Of a stretch of DNA of 64,000 nucleotides, positions 1 through 8,549 are shown piece by piece. The DNA comes from Lutibacter sp. (lineage in GTDB: Bacteria > Bacteroidota > Bacteroidia > Flavobacteriales > Flavobacteriaceae). A model generated the notes under the pieces. The model was given only the letters and a program-made list of their open reading frames with translations. It was not told the DNA's origin and made no database searches. The position numbers were made by a program, and so were the translations under genes. The stretch's first letter is position 1. The number at the start of each line of letters is the position of its first letter. The stretch spans positions 20,617 through 84,616 of the forward strand of contig JAKIVA010000005.1 in assembly GCA_021647265.1 (NCBI GenBank), given 5' to 3'.

Positions 1-1388
1 TTTAAACCAACAGATTTACCTTGACCTGTGGCACCAGCCATTAAAAGGTGAGGCATTTTGGCAAGATCTATCACAAAAGTTTCATTTGAAATAGTTTTTC
101 CCAGTGCAATTGGCAATTCCATTTCTGAATTTTGAAACTTTATTGAGGAAATTACGGATTTCATAGAAACCATCGTAGGTTTTTTATTAGGAACTTCTAT
201 ACCAATAGTTCCTTTTCCTGGGATTGGTGCAATAATACGAATTCCCATTGCCGAAAGAGACAAAGCAATATCATCTTCGAGATTTTTAATTTTTGAAATT
301 CGAATACCAGCTTCGGGTACTATTTCATACAACGTAACTGTAGGTCCAACAGTAGCTTTGATACGATCAATTCCAATATTATAATTACTAAGTGTTGAAA
401 CAATTCGGTTTTTATTTGCTTCTAATTCCTCTTGATCAACAGAAATACTTTCGTTATAATCTCGTAATAAGTTTAATGTTGGAAATTTATAGTTACTCAA
501 TTCAAGTGTAGGATCAAATTCTCCAAAATCTTTTACCAATTTATCCGACAAATTTTCATTTACATGATTTTCTTCTACAATTTGATCTACTGCAATTTCA
601 ACGTCATTTGACTCAACATTTTCTTCAAATGCAGATTTTAAATTTATACTTGATTCTTCTTTCTCAAGAGGAGTTTCGGTATTGGTTGAATGCTTTTTTG
701 GAGTAGGTTGAATATTGTCTAGAGCTAATTCAATGGATTGTTTGGTGTTCTCTATGGTGCTTTCAGTAGCGTTATCGTTATCATTGTTCTTTTTTGCACT
801 TTTAAAGCTGTTTTTAAAAGCTTCAGGTGTTAACTTAAATCGAATTACTAAATAAGAAACCCCTAAAAATAATAAGAGTAAAATTAATCCTGTTTTCCCT
901 AGGAATTGTTGTAAATACAAATTAATTTCATAACCTAATACGCCTGCGAATAACGAATTTTTAGAGGCTAAAAACCCAAAGCTAATTGACACCCAAAGAA
1001 TTCCTAAAATTCCCCAGCCCCAAATTTTTCTAACTTTTTTTAACTTTCCCTTAAAAAAAATAGAGATGCCAGAAAAGAACAAAAGGAAAGGTATGTACAG
1101 TGCTGCAACTCCAAAACTTTTATAAATAAAAAAATGACTGATGCTTGCTCCTATTTTTCCTAATAAATTTTTTACGGAAATATTTTTATCTGTAAAATTT
1201 GAAAGTTGACTTTGGTCTTCTTGCCAGTTAAAAAAATAAGATATAAATGAAATTAGTAGAAAAAATGCAAATAATATTACAAACACACCAATGATGGTTT
1301 GTGTTTGCTGGTTTCCAAAAAAAGATTTGGTCTTTTGAAAACGAGGCTTGATTATTTTTTTTGTTGAAGTTTTTTTCTTTTTAGCCAT
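1..1388 (-). CDS. ftsK: DNA translocase FtsK, N-terminal part (cut by window edge)
   Basis: The first 462 or so codons of a FtsK/SpoIIIE translocase, which pumps chromosomal DNA through the division septum and helps resolve chromosome dimers. Reading inward from 1388 there are four hydrophobic segments in roughly the first 190 residues, a charged low-complexity linker, then the alpha domain of the motor. The Walker A motif GATGQGKSVGL lies right at the window edge, so the ATPase core and the gamma domain are outside. The start MAKKKKTSTKK is basic, as expected before the first membrane helix. A -7 box sits about 17 bp upstream. It follows tpx and dgkA on the same strand and may be cotranscribed with them. 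Identification is secure; only the length is unknown. Confidence 0.95.
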   Translation of the reverse strand, partial: MAKKKKTSTKKIIKPRFQKTKSFFGNQQTQTIIGVFVILFAFFLLISFISYFFNWQEDQSQLSNFTDKNISVKNLLGKIGASISHFFIYKSFGVAALYIPFLLFFSGISIFFKGKLKKVRKIWGWGILGILWVSISFGFLASKNSLFAGVLGYEINLYLQQFLGKTGLILLLLFLGVSYLVIRFKLTPEAFKNSFKSAKKNNDNDNATESTIENTKQSIELALDNIQPTPKKHSTNTETPLEKEESSINLKSAFEENVESNDVEIAVDQIVEENHVNENLSDKLVKDFGEFDPTLELSNYKFPTLNLLRDYNESISVDQEELEANKNRIVSTLSNYNIGIDRIKATVGPTVTLYEIVPEAGIRISKIKNLEDDIALSLSAMGIRIIAPIPGKGTIGIEVPNKKPTMVSMKSVISSIKFQNSEMELPIALGKTISNETFVIDLAKMPHLLMAGATGQGKSVGL

Positions 1389-1404
1389 TTACCGTATTAT
1401 CTCA

Positions 1405-1412
1405 CAAAAATA
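1405..1412 (-). promoter_or_regulatory. -7 promoter box for ftsK
   Basis: TATTTTTG on the minus strand matches the Bacteroidota -7 consensus TAnnTTTG and ends 17 bp before the ftsK start. No clear -33 TTG is seen, so this may be a weak internal promoter of the tpx-dgkA-ftsK cluster. Confidence 0.45.
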
Positions 1413-1440
1413 TAAAATTAATATGATTGAGGTTAAATTC

Positions 1441-1809
1441 CTAAATAAATTTAGGTATATAAATAATTAAACCAATAATAATGGCAAATATTGCAGCAAA
1501 AAATGCTGCGCCGGCAGAAATATCTTTAACTCTGCCAATTTGTTTGTGATATTCAGGGTGAATAAAGTCGGCAATTTTTTCAATAGCAGTATTTAATGCT
1601 TCTGCTACCAAAACAAGTCCAATTGCAACTAATTGGAACATCCATTCGGTAGCAGAAATATGCATTATAAAGCCTATAATTGTCATAATAATAGCAATTA
1701 TAAGCTGTGCTATGATACTGTTTTCAGAAGTAATTAAAATCCAAAACCCCTTTGCAGCGTATTTTACCGATTTTAGACGATTTAGGAAAAAATTATTTCT
1801 TGAACTCAT
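1441..1809 (-). CDS. dgkA: diacylglycerol kinase family protein (DgkA type)
   Basis: A 122-residue integral membrane protein of the prokaryotic DgkA family (diacylglycerol or undecaprenol kinase), which phosphorylates a lipid alcohol with ATP at the cytoplasmic membrane. Three hydrophobic helices are visible (about residues 33-52, 55-73 and 98-120). The family signature is present as EALNTAIEKIADFIHPEYH, with the catalytic Glu and the Asn-Thr-Ala-Ile-Glu segment intact. An N-terminal amphipathic stretch precedes the helices, and the length fits the family. It starts 7 bp after the tpx stop codon, so the two are probably one transcript. The lipid substrate cannot be decided from sequence; Gram-positive homologues use undecaprenol. 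Confidence 0.88.
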   Translation of the reverse strand: MSSRNNFFLNRLKSVKYAAKGFWILITSENSIIAQLIIAIIMTIIGFIMHISATEWMFQLVAIGLVLVAEALNTAIEKIADFIHPEYHKQIGRVKDISAGAAFFAAIFAIIIGLIIYIPKFI

Positions 1810-1816
1810 AGTTGTT

Positions 1817-2314
1817 TTACAATGCTTTTAGCACATCTTCATAATTTGGTTCATCAACAATTTCGGGAACTTGTTGTGTATATGTTACTTCTCCTTCTTC
1901 ATTAATAATTACAATTGCTCTTGAGTGTAAATTGGCAAGTGGTCCATCTTTAATTGTTACGCCGTACGCTTTTCCAAATTTCCCTTTTGCAAAGTCAGAC
2001 AATGTAATAACATTATCCAGTCCTTCAGCACCACAAAAGCGTGCCTGTGCAAAAGGTAAATCTCTAGAAATACAAAGTACTTTTGTGTTTTCAAGATTCC
2101 CAGCTTCTTTATTGAATCTTCTAACTGAAGCTGCGCAAGTACCAGTATCTAAGCTTGGGAAAATATTTAATATTAGTTTAGACCCTCTAAAATCTTTTAG
2201 TTTTGCTTTAGATAAATCAGATTTTATTAAATTAAATTTTGGCGCTTTTTTCCCAATTTTAGGTAGTTTTCCTACCGTATTAATTGGATTCCCTTTTAGT
2301 GTTATTTTAGTCAT
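1817..2314 (-). CDS. tpx: thiol peroxidase Tpx
   Basis: A 165-residue atypical 2-Cys peroxiredoxin that reduces hydroperoxides using thioredoxin. The peroxidatic Cys is in the Tpx signature SLDTGTCAASVRRFN (about residue 60) and the resolving Cys in FAQARFCGAEG (about residue 94), the usual Tpx spacing. Full length with no signal peptide, so it is cytoplasmic in this reading. It is the first gene of a tpx-dgkA-ftsK run. A -7 box (TAACTTTG) lies 21 bp upstream. The neighbour on the other side is a second peroxiredoxin of a different class, separated by a terminator, so the two are coded as separate units. Confidence 0.95.
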   Translation of the reverse strand: MTKITLKGNPINTVGKLPKIGKKAPKFNLIKSDLSKAKLKDFRGSKLILNIFPSLDTGTCAASVRRFNKEAGNLENTKVLCISRDLPFAQARFCGAEGLDNVITLSDFAKGKFGKAYGVTIKDGPLANLHSRAIVIINEEGEVTYTQQVPEIVDEPNYEDVLKAL

Positions 2315-2334
2315 AATAATTAAATTTTAAACAT

Positions 2335-2342
2335 CAAAGTTA
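2335..2342 (-). promoter_or_regulatory. -7 promoter box for tpx
   Basis: TAACTTTG on the minus strand is a perfect TAnnTTTG match, 21 bp before the tpx start and immediately downstream of the peroxiredoxin terminator. The -33 position falls in the terminator stem and has no TTG. Confidence 0.5.
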
Positions 2343-2353
2343 GTTTAAAAAGT

Positions 2354-2383
2354 AAAAACTCCCGAATTAATTCGGGAGTTTTT
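2354..2383 (-). terminator. rho-independent terminator of the peroxiredoxin gene
   Basis: A nearly perfect palindrome (stem ACTCCCGAATT / AATTCGGGAGT) flanked by A and T runs, 20 bp past the stop codon of the 2403-3035 gene. The symmetry means it could work in both directions. Confidence 0.85.
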
Positions 2384-2402
2384 AAAATATATTTGATTTT
2401 TG

Positions 2403-3035
2403 TTAGTGTTTCGATAAGTAATCGGCTACACCTTCATGCGTAGCTTTTAATCCTTCTTTTTCTGAACTCCAGTTTGCAGGGCAGGCTTCACCGTGTTCTT
2501 CCGTAAATTGTAATGCATCAACCATTCTTAAAGCTTCATCAACATTTCTTCCTAAAGGTAGGTCATTTACCACTTGATGACGTACAATTCCATCTTTATC
2601 AATTAAAAATAAACCACGATAAGCAATTAATTCTCCACTAGCTTGTAATTGATCGTTATCATCGTAATAATAATCACCCGCTAACACATCGTAATTTTTT
2701 GAAATTGTTTTATTGGTATCAGCAACAATTGGATAGGTTACACCTTGAATTCCTCCTTGAGCTTTTGGCATTTGCAACCACCCCCAGTGAGATTGTTCAG
2801 TGTCTGTAGATACAGCAACTAATTGAACATTTCTTTTTTCAAATTCTGCTAATTTTTCTTGAAAAGCAAACAATTCAGTAGGACAAACAAATGTGAAATC
2901 TTTAGGATAAAAGAATAAAATAACATATTTATTTCCTTCAAATTGTTCTAAAGAGTAATTTTCAACAAATTCTACTCCGTTTACTACCGCTTGAGCGCTA
3001 AATTTTGGTGCTTTTTTTCCAACTAGTACAGCCAT
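2403..3035 (-). CDS. typical 2-Cys peroxiredoxin (AhpC/Prx1 family)
   Basis: A 210-residue peroxiredoxin that reduces hydrogen peroxide and organic hydroperoxides. The peroxidatic Cys is in FTFVCPTELFAF (about residue 51) and the resolving Cys in GEACPANW near residue 168, which defines the typical dimeric class. The C-terminal tail is long and ends in YLSKH. Compared with E. coli AhpC (187 residues) it is longer and closer to the Prx1-like proteins common in Bacteroidota, which probably use thioredoxin; no ahpF is next to it. It is monocistronic: a strong terminator follows and a -7 box precedes it. No OxyR-type operator was recognised in the 180 bp upstream. Confidence 0.93.
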   Translation of the reverse strand: MAVLVGKKAPKFSAQAVVNGVEFVENYSLEQFEGNKYVILFFYPKDFTFVCPTELFAFQEKLAEFEKRNVQLVAVSTDTEQSHWGWLQMPKAQGGIQGVTYPIVADTNKTISKNYDVLAGDYYYDDNDQLQASGELIAYRGLFLIDKDGIVRHQVVNDLPLGRNVDEALRMVDALQFTEEHGEACPANWSSEKEGLKATHEGVADYLSKH

Positions 3036-3072
3036 TGTTATATTTTTATTTATAGTTAATAATTTTGTTTGA

Positions 3073-3080
3073 CAAATTTA
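3073..3080 (-). promoter_or_regulatory. -7 promoter box for the peroxiredoxin gene
   Basis: TAAATTTG on the minus strand, perfect TAnnTTTG, 38 bp before the start codon. No convincing -33 TTG at the usual spacing. Confidence 0.45.
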
Positions 3081-3188
3081 CAAATTTATATAGTGATTTT
3101 AAATGATGTTAATTTTAATATTTTATTACGAAATAGATTTTCTCTATAATAAATAAAGTTCCAACAATTTAATAAGTATAAAATCTTG

Positions 3189-3196
3189 TATATTCG
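3189..3196 (+). promoter_or_regulatory. -7-like box for the MATE exporter gene
   Basis: TATATTCG followed by C resembles TAnnTTTG with one mismatch. It lies 21 bp before the TTG start of the MATE gene and so supports that start. Confidence 0.4.
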
Positions 3197-3217
3197 CAGT
3201 CTAAAAATTTAAACCTT

Positions 3218-4576
3218 TTGACGCTTAAAAATTACACTTCTGAATTTAAAAATAATTTAAAATTAGCAACGCCAATTATGATGGGCTCATTAGGTCATTT
3301 ATTGGTTGGTTTAATTGATGATATTATGGTGGGTAGGCTTGGTCCAGTTGAATTAGCTGCGACTTCACTTGGTAATAGTTTGGTTTTTATTGCGCTTTCT
3401 ATTGGTATTGGATTTTCGTTTGCAATAACACCTCTAATTGCAGAATCTGACGGAGAAGGAGATGAAGAAAAAGGAAGAAGTATTTTTCAGCATGGATTAA
3501 TTTTAATGACCATTTTGGGTGTTGCAGTATTTGGAATGTTATTGTTTATTAAGCCTATTTTGTATCATTTAGACCAACCAGAAGAAGTAGTTGCTTTAGC
3601 AATACCTTATTATGAAATAGTTGCAATGTCTATGATTCCTCTTATGATTTTTCAGGGATTTAAACAATTTGCAGATGGTTTGTCGCAAACAAAATATGCT
3701 ATGTATGCTACAATACTTACAAATGTTGTAAACATTGTTTTAAATTTTACTTTAATTTATGGTATATGGATTTTTCCAAGGTTAGAATTGGTAGGAGCAG
3801 CAATAGGTACCTTAATTTCTAGGGTTGTTATGGTTGTTTTTTTATATGTTGTTTTAATGAAAAAAGAAAAATTTGTAATTTATATGAAAAGATTACAATT
3901 TAAAGAGATAAAAATTAAAACTTTCAAAAAAATAATAAGCATAGGGTTTCCAACAGCACTGCAAATGTTATTTGAAGTAGGATTATTCACAGCATCAGTT
4001 TTATTAGCCGGTACTTTGGGAGCTTTACCTCAGGCTGCAAATCAAATAGCGTTGAAATTAGCTTCAACTACATTTATGATTGCGGTTGGTATTGGAGTTG
4101 CTGCAACTATTAGGGTGAGTAATCAAAAAGGATTGAATAATTTTATTGAATTAAGACGTATTGCATTCTCAAATTTCTTGTTAATATTAATAATTATGTT
4201 TACCTTTTCAATTGCATTTATGCTATTTAGAAATATACTGCCTTGGATGTTTACAGACAATTTAGAAGTTATTAAAATAGCTTCAAGTTTGTTAATAATT
4301 GCAGGTTTTTTTCAATTATCAGATGGGTTACAAGCAGTTATTTTAGGAGGGTTAAGAGGGTTGCAAGATGTGAATGTTCCTTCGGGAATAACATTTATTG
4401 CGTATTGGATAATTGGTTTTCCTGTTTGTTATTACTTAGGAAGAATTGTAGGCCTTGGTACTTTAGGAATATGGATAGGCTTATTAATAGCGTTAACCAG
4501 TTCAGCAATTATGCTGTTTTTTAGATTTAACTATTTAACCAATAAATTAATAAAAGAAAAAAATGGACTTACCTAA
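3218..4576 (+). CDS. MATE family efflux transporter
   Basis: A 452-residue polytopic membrane protein of the MATE/NorM superfamily, exporting cationic drugs or metabolites by Na+ or H+ antiport. About twelve hydrophobic segments occur as two related halves. The N-terminal half opens with LKLATPIMMGSLGHLLVGLID followed by a DDIMVGRLG segment, the usual MATE pattern around helix 1. The start is a TTG codon. The first ATG is some 20 residues in and would cut the N-terminal helix, and the predicted -7 box is at the right distance for the TTG. The last codons overlap the next small gene by 14 bp, suggesting coupling. The substrate cannot be predicted. Confidence 0.9.
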   Translation: MTLKNYTSEFKNNLKLATPIMMGSLGHLLVGLIDDIMVGRLGPVELAATSLGNSLVFIALSIGIGFSFAITPLIAESDGEGDEEKGRSIFQHGLILMTILGVAVFGMLLFIKPILYHLDQPEEVVALAIPYYEIVAMSMIPLMIFQGFKQFADGLSQTKYAMYATILTNVVNIVLNFTLIYGIWIFPRLELVGAAIGTLISRVVMVVFLYVVLMKKEKFVIYMKRLQFKEIKIKTFKKIISIGFPTALQMLFEVGLFTASVLLAGTLGALPQAANQIALKLASTTFMIAVGIGVAATIRVSNQKGLNNFIELRRIAFSNFLLILIIMFTFSIAFMLFRNILPWMFTDNLEVIKIASSLLIIAGFFQLSDGLQAVILGGLRGLQDVNVPSGITFIAYWIIGFPVCYYLGRIVGLGTLGIWIGLLIALTSSAIMLFFRFNYLTNKLIKEKNGLT

Positions 4577-4793
4577 ATTTTTACTGGGAGATAATACGGA
4601 TTACTCTGACAATATTTTTATTATTCATACAGAATTCCCACGATTTATTATCAATTTAATTGATGATGAAATAGAGTGGTTTGAAGATTTTCAGGGGGAA
4701 GATCAAGAACAATTAGAAAATGAAGTAGCTGTACTTATAGGTTTAGCTAGTGAGTTTTATGATCGTGAAATGGAGCGGTATAAAGAAGAATAA
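4563..4793 (+). CDS. small acidic conserved protein, function unknown
   Basis: A 76-residue protein, very rich in Asp and Glu (for example DEIEWFEDFQGEDQEQLENE), with no signal peptide, membrane helix or cysteine. I do not recognise a named family. Its start ATG overlaps the end of the MATE gene by 14 bp in another frame, which argues for real translation and coupling rather than chance. It ends facing the convergent gene at 4803, only 9 bp away. A role linked to the transporter is possible but is inference only. Confidence 0.65.
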   Translation: MDLPKFLLGDNTDYSDNIFIIHTEFPRFIINLIDDEIEWFEDFQGEDQEQLENEVAVLIGLASEFYDREMERYKEE

Positions 4794-4802
4794 GAATGGA
4801 AA

Positions 4803-5315
4803 TTACTTTTTAGTATCATTTAATAACTTAAACGCCTGCCCAACCCAGTCATCTCGTTCAATCCTGCCAGCAAAAAATTTAATTAATTCGTTAATTTTAG
4901 CAATATCTCTACTATTAAAATTGCTTATTTGTTCAAATGTAAAAATGCCAATGGCATTTAGTTTCTTCTCAATTGAAGATCCAATGCCTTTTATTTTTTG
5001 TAAATTATCTTTATTTTCAATAGATGCAAATCCTATGCGATTAAAATTTAAACCTCTATCATAGGTGTCTATTGGGACTGTTTTTACCATTTTTTTACCG
5101 CCGCGCTCAAATGTTTTGGTGGCTCTAATTTTAGACAAGTCATCTTTAATGTTTAAATCAACATACTTATTATCTGAATTGTGAAGTTTTCTATTCTTTT
5201 TTCTATATTCTTTAATTTGCCCAAAAAATAAACCAATTAAAAAAGCTCCTAGCATCCAGCAAAAAATTTCTAAGAGGTGTACAGCACTTGGATTTGAAAA
5301 AACGGATAAGGACAT
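4803..5315 (-). CDS. membrane-anchored helix-hairpin-helix protein
   Basis: A 170-residue protein with one N-terminal membrane helix (about residues 10-30), a basic linker, and a C-terminal helix-hairpin-helix region (about 108-165) with the key segment LQKIKGIGSSIEKKLNAIG. This kind of HhH domain is often annotated as ribosomal-protein-L21-like or NuoE-like and is thought to bind nucleic acid or protein, but the function in Bacteroidota is not established. It ends with DDWVGQAFKLL, similar to other members of that HhH group. It lies 15 bp downstream of the OmpA-like gene on the same strand and is likely cotranscribed. Confidence 0.65.
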   Translation of the reverse strand: MSLSVFSNPSAVHLLEIFCWMLGAFLIGLFFGQIKEYRKKNRKLHNSDNKYVDLNIKDDLSKIRATKTFERGGKKMVKTVPIDTYDRGLNFNRIGFASIENKDNLQKIKGIGSSIEKKLNAIGIFTFEQISNFNSRDIAKINELIKFFAGRIERDDWVGQAFKLLNDTKK

Positions 5316-5330
5316 AGTTAAGTTTAGATA

Positions 5331-6209
5331 TTAGTTAATTTTAATTTCGATTCTTCTATTTTTTGCTCTTCCTTTTTCAGTTGTTTTTTCGGCAATTGGT
5401 TCAGACTCACCTTTCGATAACGTTGATATTATATTGGGCTTTATGCCATTATCAATAAAGTATTTTTTTGTTGTTTTAGCTCTATTTAGTCCAATAATTA
5501 AATTTTTATCAAAATATCCTAAGTTATCAGTATGCCCGGTAATCAGTACTTTTTTAGTAGGGTATTTATGTAAAAATTGCCTTAAAATTTTGGTGTAGTC
5601 TTCTAAATCTCTAGTTGGTATTAACATATCATCCTTAAATTCAGGGTATAGTGTTTTGTTACTAATTATGGCTTCAATACTATCCAAAGAGTTTTGTGCT
5701 ATTTTATTGAAAGTTAGTTCAATATCATTGTTGAATTTTTTTTCATTATTAAATGAAAAATTTGAAACTTGTCCAAAAGTTTTAACTCTGTCTGCTTTCA
5801 CACCTATATGGGTTAGCATATTTTTTACGGTCTCTGCACGTTGAATTCCAAGATTTTTATTGGAATTGGTTTGAATTTCATCTTGTAAATACTTTCCAAT
5901 GATATGAAGTTCTTTTGCGTAATTATTTGTTAAAATAGATTTAATACTATCAGCTAAATATGAAATGTCAGTTGTGTTTGAAACGTATGGTTCATTTTGT
6001 TTTATGGTAAATGCTATTGGGAAATTATAAATAGTACTGTTGGTTTTATCAATAACTGACACCTGTTTTTTTTGAGGAGGTGTGACAGTTAAATTTTCGG
6101 ATGAGATATTACAATTGTTGAAAAGTTTATGGCTAATAAAATAATGAGACGTGAGTGCAATTAAAACCCAAATAGAAAAAACAGTAATGGCTTTAAAATA
6201 GTGTAGCAT
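5331..6209 (-). CDS. OmpA family protein with two OmpA-like domains, the first degenerate
   Basis: A 292-residue envelope protein. Residues about 8-28 form a membrane helix or uncleaved signal anchor. The C-terminal domain (about 190-292) is a canonical OmpA peptidoglycan-binding domain: ITGHTDNLGYFDKNLIIG, then RAKTTKKYF and GRAKNRRIEI. A second, related domain (about 85-175) has the fold pattern and the motif QRAETVKNMLTHIGV but lacks the TDxxG loop, so it probably does not bind diaminopimelate in the usual way. It probably tethers the envelope to peptidoglycan. A -7 box lies about 48 bp upstream, and the gene is followed closely by the HhH protein gene. Confidence 0.85.
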   Translation of the reverse strand: MLHYFKAITVFSIWVLIALTSHYFISHKLFNNCNISSENLTVTPPQKKQVSVIDKTNSTIYNFPIAFTIKQNEPYVSNTTDISYLADSIKSILTNNYAKELHIIGKYLQDEIQTNSNKNLGIQRAETVKNMLTHIGVKADRVKTFGQVSNFSFNNEKKFNNDIELTFNKIAQNSLDSIEAIISNKTLYPEFKDDMLIPTRDLEDYTKILRQFLHKYPTKKVLITGHTDNLGYFDKNLIIGLNRAKTTKKYFIDNGIKPNIISTLSKGESEPIAEKTTEKGRAKNRRIEIKIN

Positions 6210-6256
6210 GATTTATTTTTTAGCACGCTAAATTTAGGGATAAATATTTTTGGGTG

Positions 6257-6264
6257 CAAATTTA
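6257..6264 (-). promoter_or_regulatory. -7 promoter box for the OmpA-like gene
   Basis: TAAATTTG followed by C on the minus strand, perfect consensus, 48 bp upstream of the start. Between it and the start codon is a small inverted repeat, TTTAGC-AC-GCTAAA at 6219-6232. Confidence 0.5.
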
Positions 6265-6298
6265 TCTTGCTGCAAATGAAAAGATTAGAGTTGTAGTG

Positions 6299-8506
6299 CT
6301 AATTGTTTTTAAAAGGTTCAACTAATTCAAGTTTGTTTAAAGTAGTTTTAGTTGTAAAAATACCATAATTAATAAAGACATTCTTTTTTTCAATTTTATC
6401 AATAGTTCCACAAGAGTTGCTACCAATAATGCGAACTTTATCTTTTGCCTTAAAAATATAATTGGCTTTTTGGTTTGCAATTTTTACAGCTGCTATTCTT
6501 TTTGTTTTTCTAACCTTAATAACTTCAGTTAATACTTCAACTTCTGTAGTTTTTAGTTTTTTCTCAACTTGTTGTTTTTTTTCCTTTACCTGTTCTTTTT
6601 GAAGTTTCGTTTTAGGCTTAGGAGGGTTCTTTTTTAAATGTTTTGTTTTTTCGGTAGCCACCCACTTATTAAAATCTGTAGTGAGTTGTTTTTTATTGTT
6701 GGTTTGGAAATATCTATGAATGAGCTCATTCACCTTTCTTCCTAAAGAAAGCATTTTTAGGTTATTATCATATAATTCTTGAAAGCTTTCAAGTTTTTCT
6801 TGAACTTTTTGTTGTTTTACTGTTAAACTATCAGTTTGTGCTACAGCTTTAGATTTTACTTTTTCTAAAATTTCAGAAGTTTGTTGTAATTTATTCCTCT
6901 CTTTTTGAAGTTTAGAAATTGTTTTGTCTAATCTAATTTTCTCACCTTCAACTCTTTTTTTTGCTTTGTTAATTAAACTGAATGGAATACCATTTTTTTG
7001 AGCAACTTCAAAAGTAAAAGAGCTACCTGCCTGTCCAATAAATAACTTGTATAATGGCTCTAACGTTTTTTCGTTGAATTGCATATTAGCATTGGCAACG
7101 TTTTCCAATTCACTTGCCAATACTTTTAAATTTGCATAATGTGTTGTAATTATCCCAAAAGCCCCTTTTGTGTAAAACTCTTCTAAAAATATTTCAGCCA
7201 AAGCACCTCCCAACTCGGGATCGCTCCCAGTTCCAAACTCATCAATTAAAAACAAGGTGTTGTTATTGCATTTCCGTAAAAAATTACGCATATTTTTTAA
7301 ACGATAACTGTATGTACTTAATTGATTTTCAATAGATTGATTGTCTCCAATATCTGTTAGTATTTTTTCAAAGAAAAAAGTTTCCGAGCGTTCATGTACA
7401 GGTATTAATAAGCCACTTTGAAACATTACTTGGAGCAATCCAATAGTTTTAAGTGCAATACTTTTACCTCCAGCATTTGGTCCAGAAATAACAATAATTT
7501 GTTGATTTTTATTTAGTTCAAGTGTTTGAGGTACTGTTTTAAGATTTTGTTGATTATTTTTTACCAATAAAATTGGGTGATATGCATTTCTTAGATAAAT
7601 TCTTTTTTCGGAAGTTATTTTAGGGAAACAACCATTAATTTTTTTTGCATACATTGCCTTTGCAGCCGTAACATCTAATTTTGTTAGGTAGTTTTGGTAG
7701 CTATTTAAATCAGGAATGAAAACTCTTAGTGAATTTGTTAACTCCTTTAAAATTCTAACAATTTCTTGGTGCTCCTCATAAATTAAATTTTGTAGCTCTC
7801 TACTAAATTGCAGGGTAGCTTCCGGAGCAATAAATACAATACTTCCTGTTTTGGAACTTCCTACCAAACTACCTTTTATTTTTCTTCGATGCATAGCTTG
7901 AACAGCTAAAACACGCTGATTGTCAATAACGGATTCTCTAATTTCATCTAAATAACCAACATTACTGTATTGACTTAAAGCTTTGTTAAAACTTCCACCA
8001 ATTTTAGAGCGAACTAAATTAATTTCTTTCCTCAGTTGTTTTAATAATGTTGAAGCATTTTCCTGAACTTCTCCAAAAGGAGTAATTATTTTTTCAATGC
8101 TTAGTACTAATTGCTTTTGGTATGTTATTTTTTGAGAAGCTTCAAAAAGAAAAGGATGGTATTCTCTAAATTTTTTAAAAAATTGTAGTAGTTCAAAAAT
8201 TATAGTTGAATTATTTAGAATTTTTAAGAAAGAGGTAGTTTCTAGATAACTATTTTCAATAGATAATAAATGTAATTCTTTTTGAATATCATCAAAAGAA
8301 TGGTTGGGTATTTTATTCTCGTTTTCAAAGGTTGATAGGTATTCATTTACTTCTTCTAATTCTGGCTTTAGCTTTTCAAGAGTTTGAAAAGGTTTTATTT
8401 GTAAAGTTTCAGTTTTACCTAAATTTGAAATACAAAATTCACTTACAGATTGTAAAATGGTATTAAATTCTAAATCAATTAATGTTTTTTCTGAAATGTT
8501 ACTCAT
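6299..8506 (-). CDS. mutS2: MutS2 family ATPase without a visible Smr domain
   Basis: A MutS2-type ABC ATPase of 735 residues from the chosen start. The middle holds the core and clamp helices; the ATPase follows with Walker A GPNAGGKSIALKTIG, Walker B-region LFLIDEFGTGSDPELGGA and signature STYSYRL. A long charged coiled coil and a Lys-rich linker follow, then a short terminal beta domain (KDKVRIIGSNSCGTIDKIEKK). MutS2 proteins usually end in a Smr nuclease domain; its LDLHG motif is not seen here. Known roles of the family are suppression of recombination and ribosome rescue. I start at MSNISEK (8506) rather than the upstream ATG at 8536, because that ATG lies inside the predicted -7 box. 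Confidence 0.85.
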   Translation of the reverse strand: MSNISEKTLIDLEFNTILQSVSEFCISNLGKTETLQIKPFQTLEKLKPELEEVNEYLSTFENENKIPNHSFDDIQKELHLLSIENSYLETTSFLKILNNSTIIFELLQFFKKFREYHPFLFEASQKITYQKQLVLSIEKIITPFGEVQENASTLLKQLRKEINLVRSKIGGSFNKALSQYSNVGYLDEIRESVIDNQRVLAVQAMHRRKIKGSLVGSSKTGSIVFIAPEATLQFSRELQNLIYEEHQEIVRILKELTNSLRVFIPDLNSYQNYLTKLDVTAAKAMYAKKINGCFPKITSEKRIYLRNAYHPILLVKNNQQNLKTVPQTLELNKNQQIIVISGPNAGGKSIALKTIGLLQVMFQSGLLIPVHERSETFFFEKILTDIGDNQSIENQLSTYSYRLKNMRNFLRKCNNNTLFLIDEFGTGSDPELGGALAEIFLEEFYTKGAFGIITTHYANLKVLASELENVANANMQFNEKTLEPLYKLFIGQAGSSFTFEVAQKNGIPFSLINKAKKRVEGEKIRLDKTISKLQKERNKLQQTSEILEKVKSKAVAQTDSLTVKQQKVQEKLESFQELYDNNLKMLSLGRKVNELIHRYFQTNNKKQLTTDFNKWVATEKTKHLKKNPPKPKTKLQKEQVKEKKQQVEKKLKTTEVEVLTEVIKVRKTKRIAAVKIANQKANYIFKAKDKVRIIGSNSCGTIDKIEKKNVFINYGIFTTKTTLNKLELVEPFKNN

Positions 8507-8519
8507 AAAAAATAGTACT

Positions 8520-8549
8520 TTTGAAAAGTTAGGCAAAAGTATAAATTTA
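8520..8549 (+). promoter_or_regulatory. ung promoter (-33 TTTG, -7 TAAATTTA)
   Basis: TTTG at 8520-8523, an 18-bp spacer, then TAAATTTA at 8542-8549, one mismatch from TAnnTTTG. It lies 15 bp before the ung ATG, giving a very short leader. It shares the same DNA as the divergent mutS2 promoter. Confidence 0.55.

Noticed and set aside
8507..8536. Ten extra residues at the start of MutS2 (ATG at 8536)
   Set aside because: The ATG lies inside the predicted -7 box, upstream of the likely transcription start, and the sequence MSNISEK gives a normal family start.
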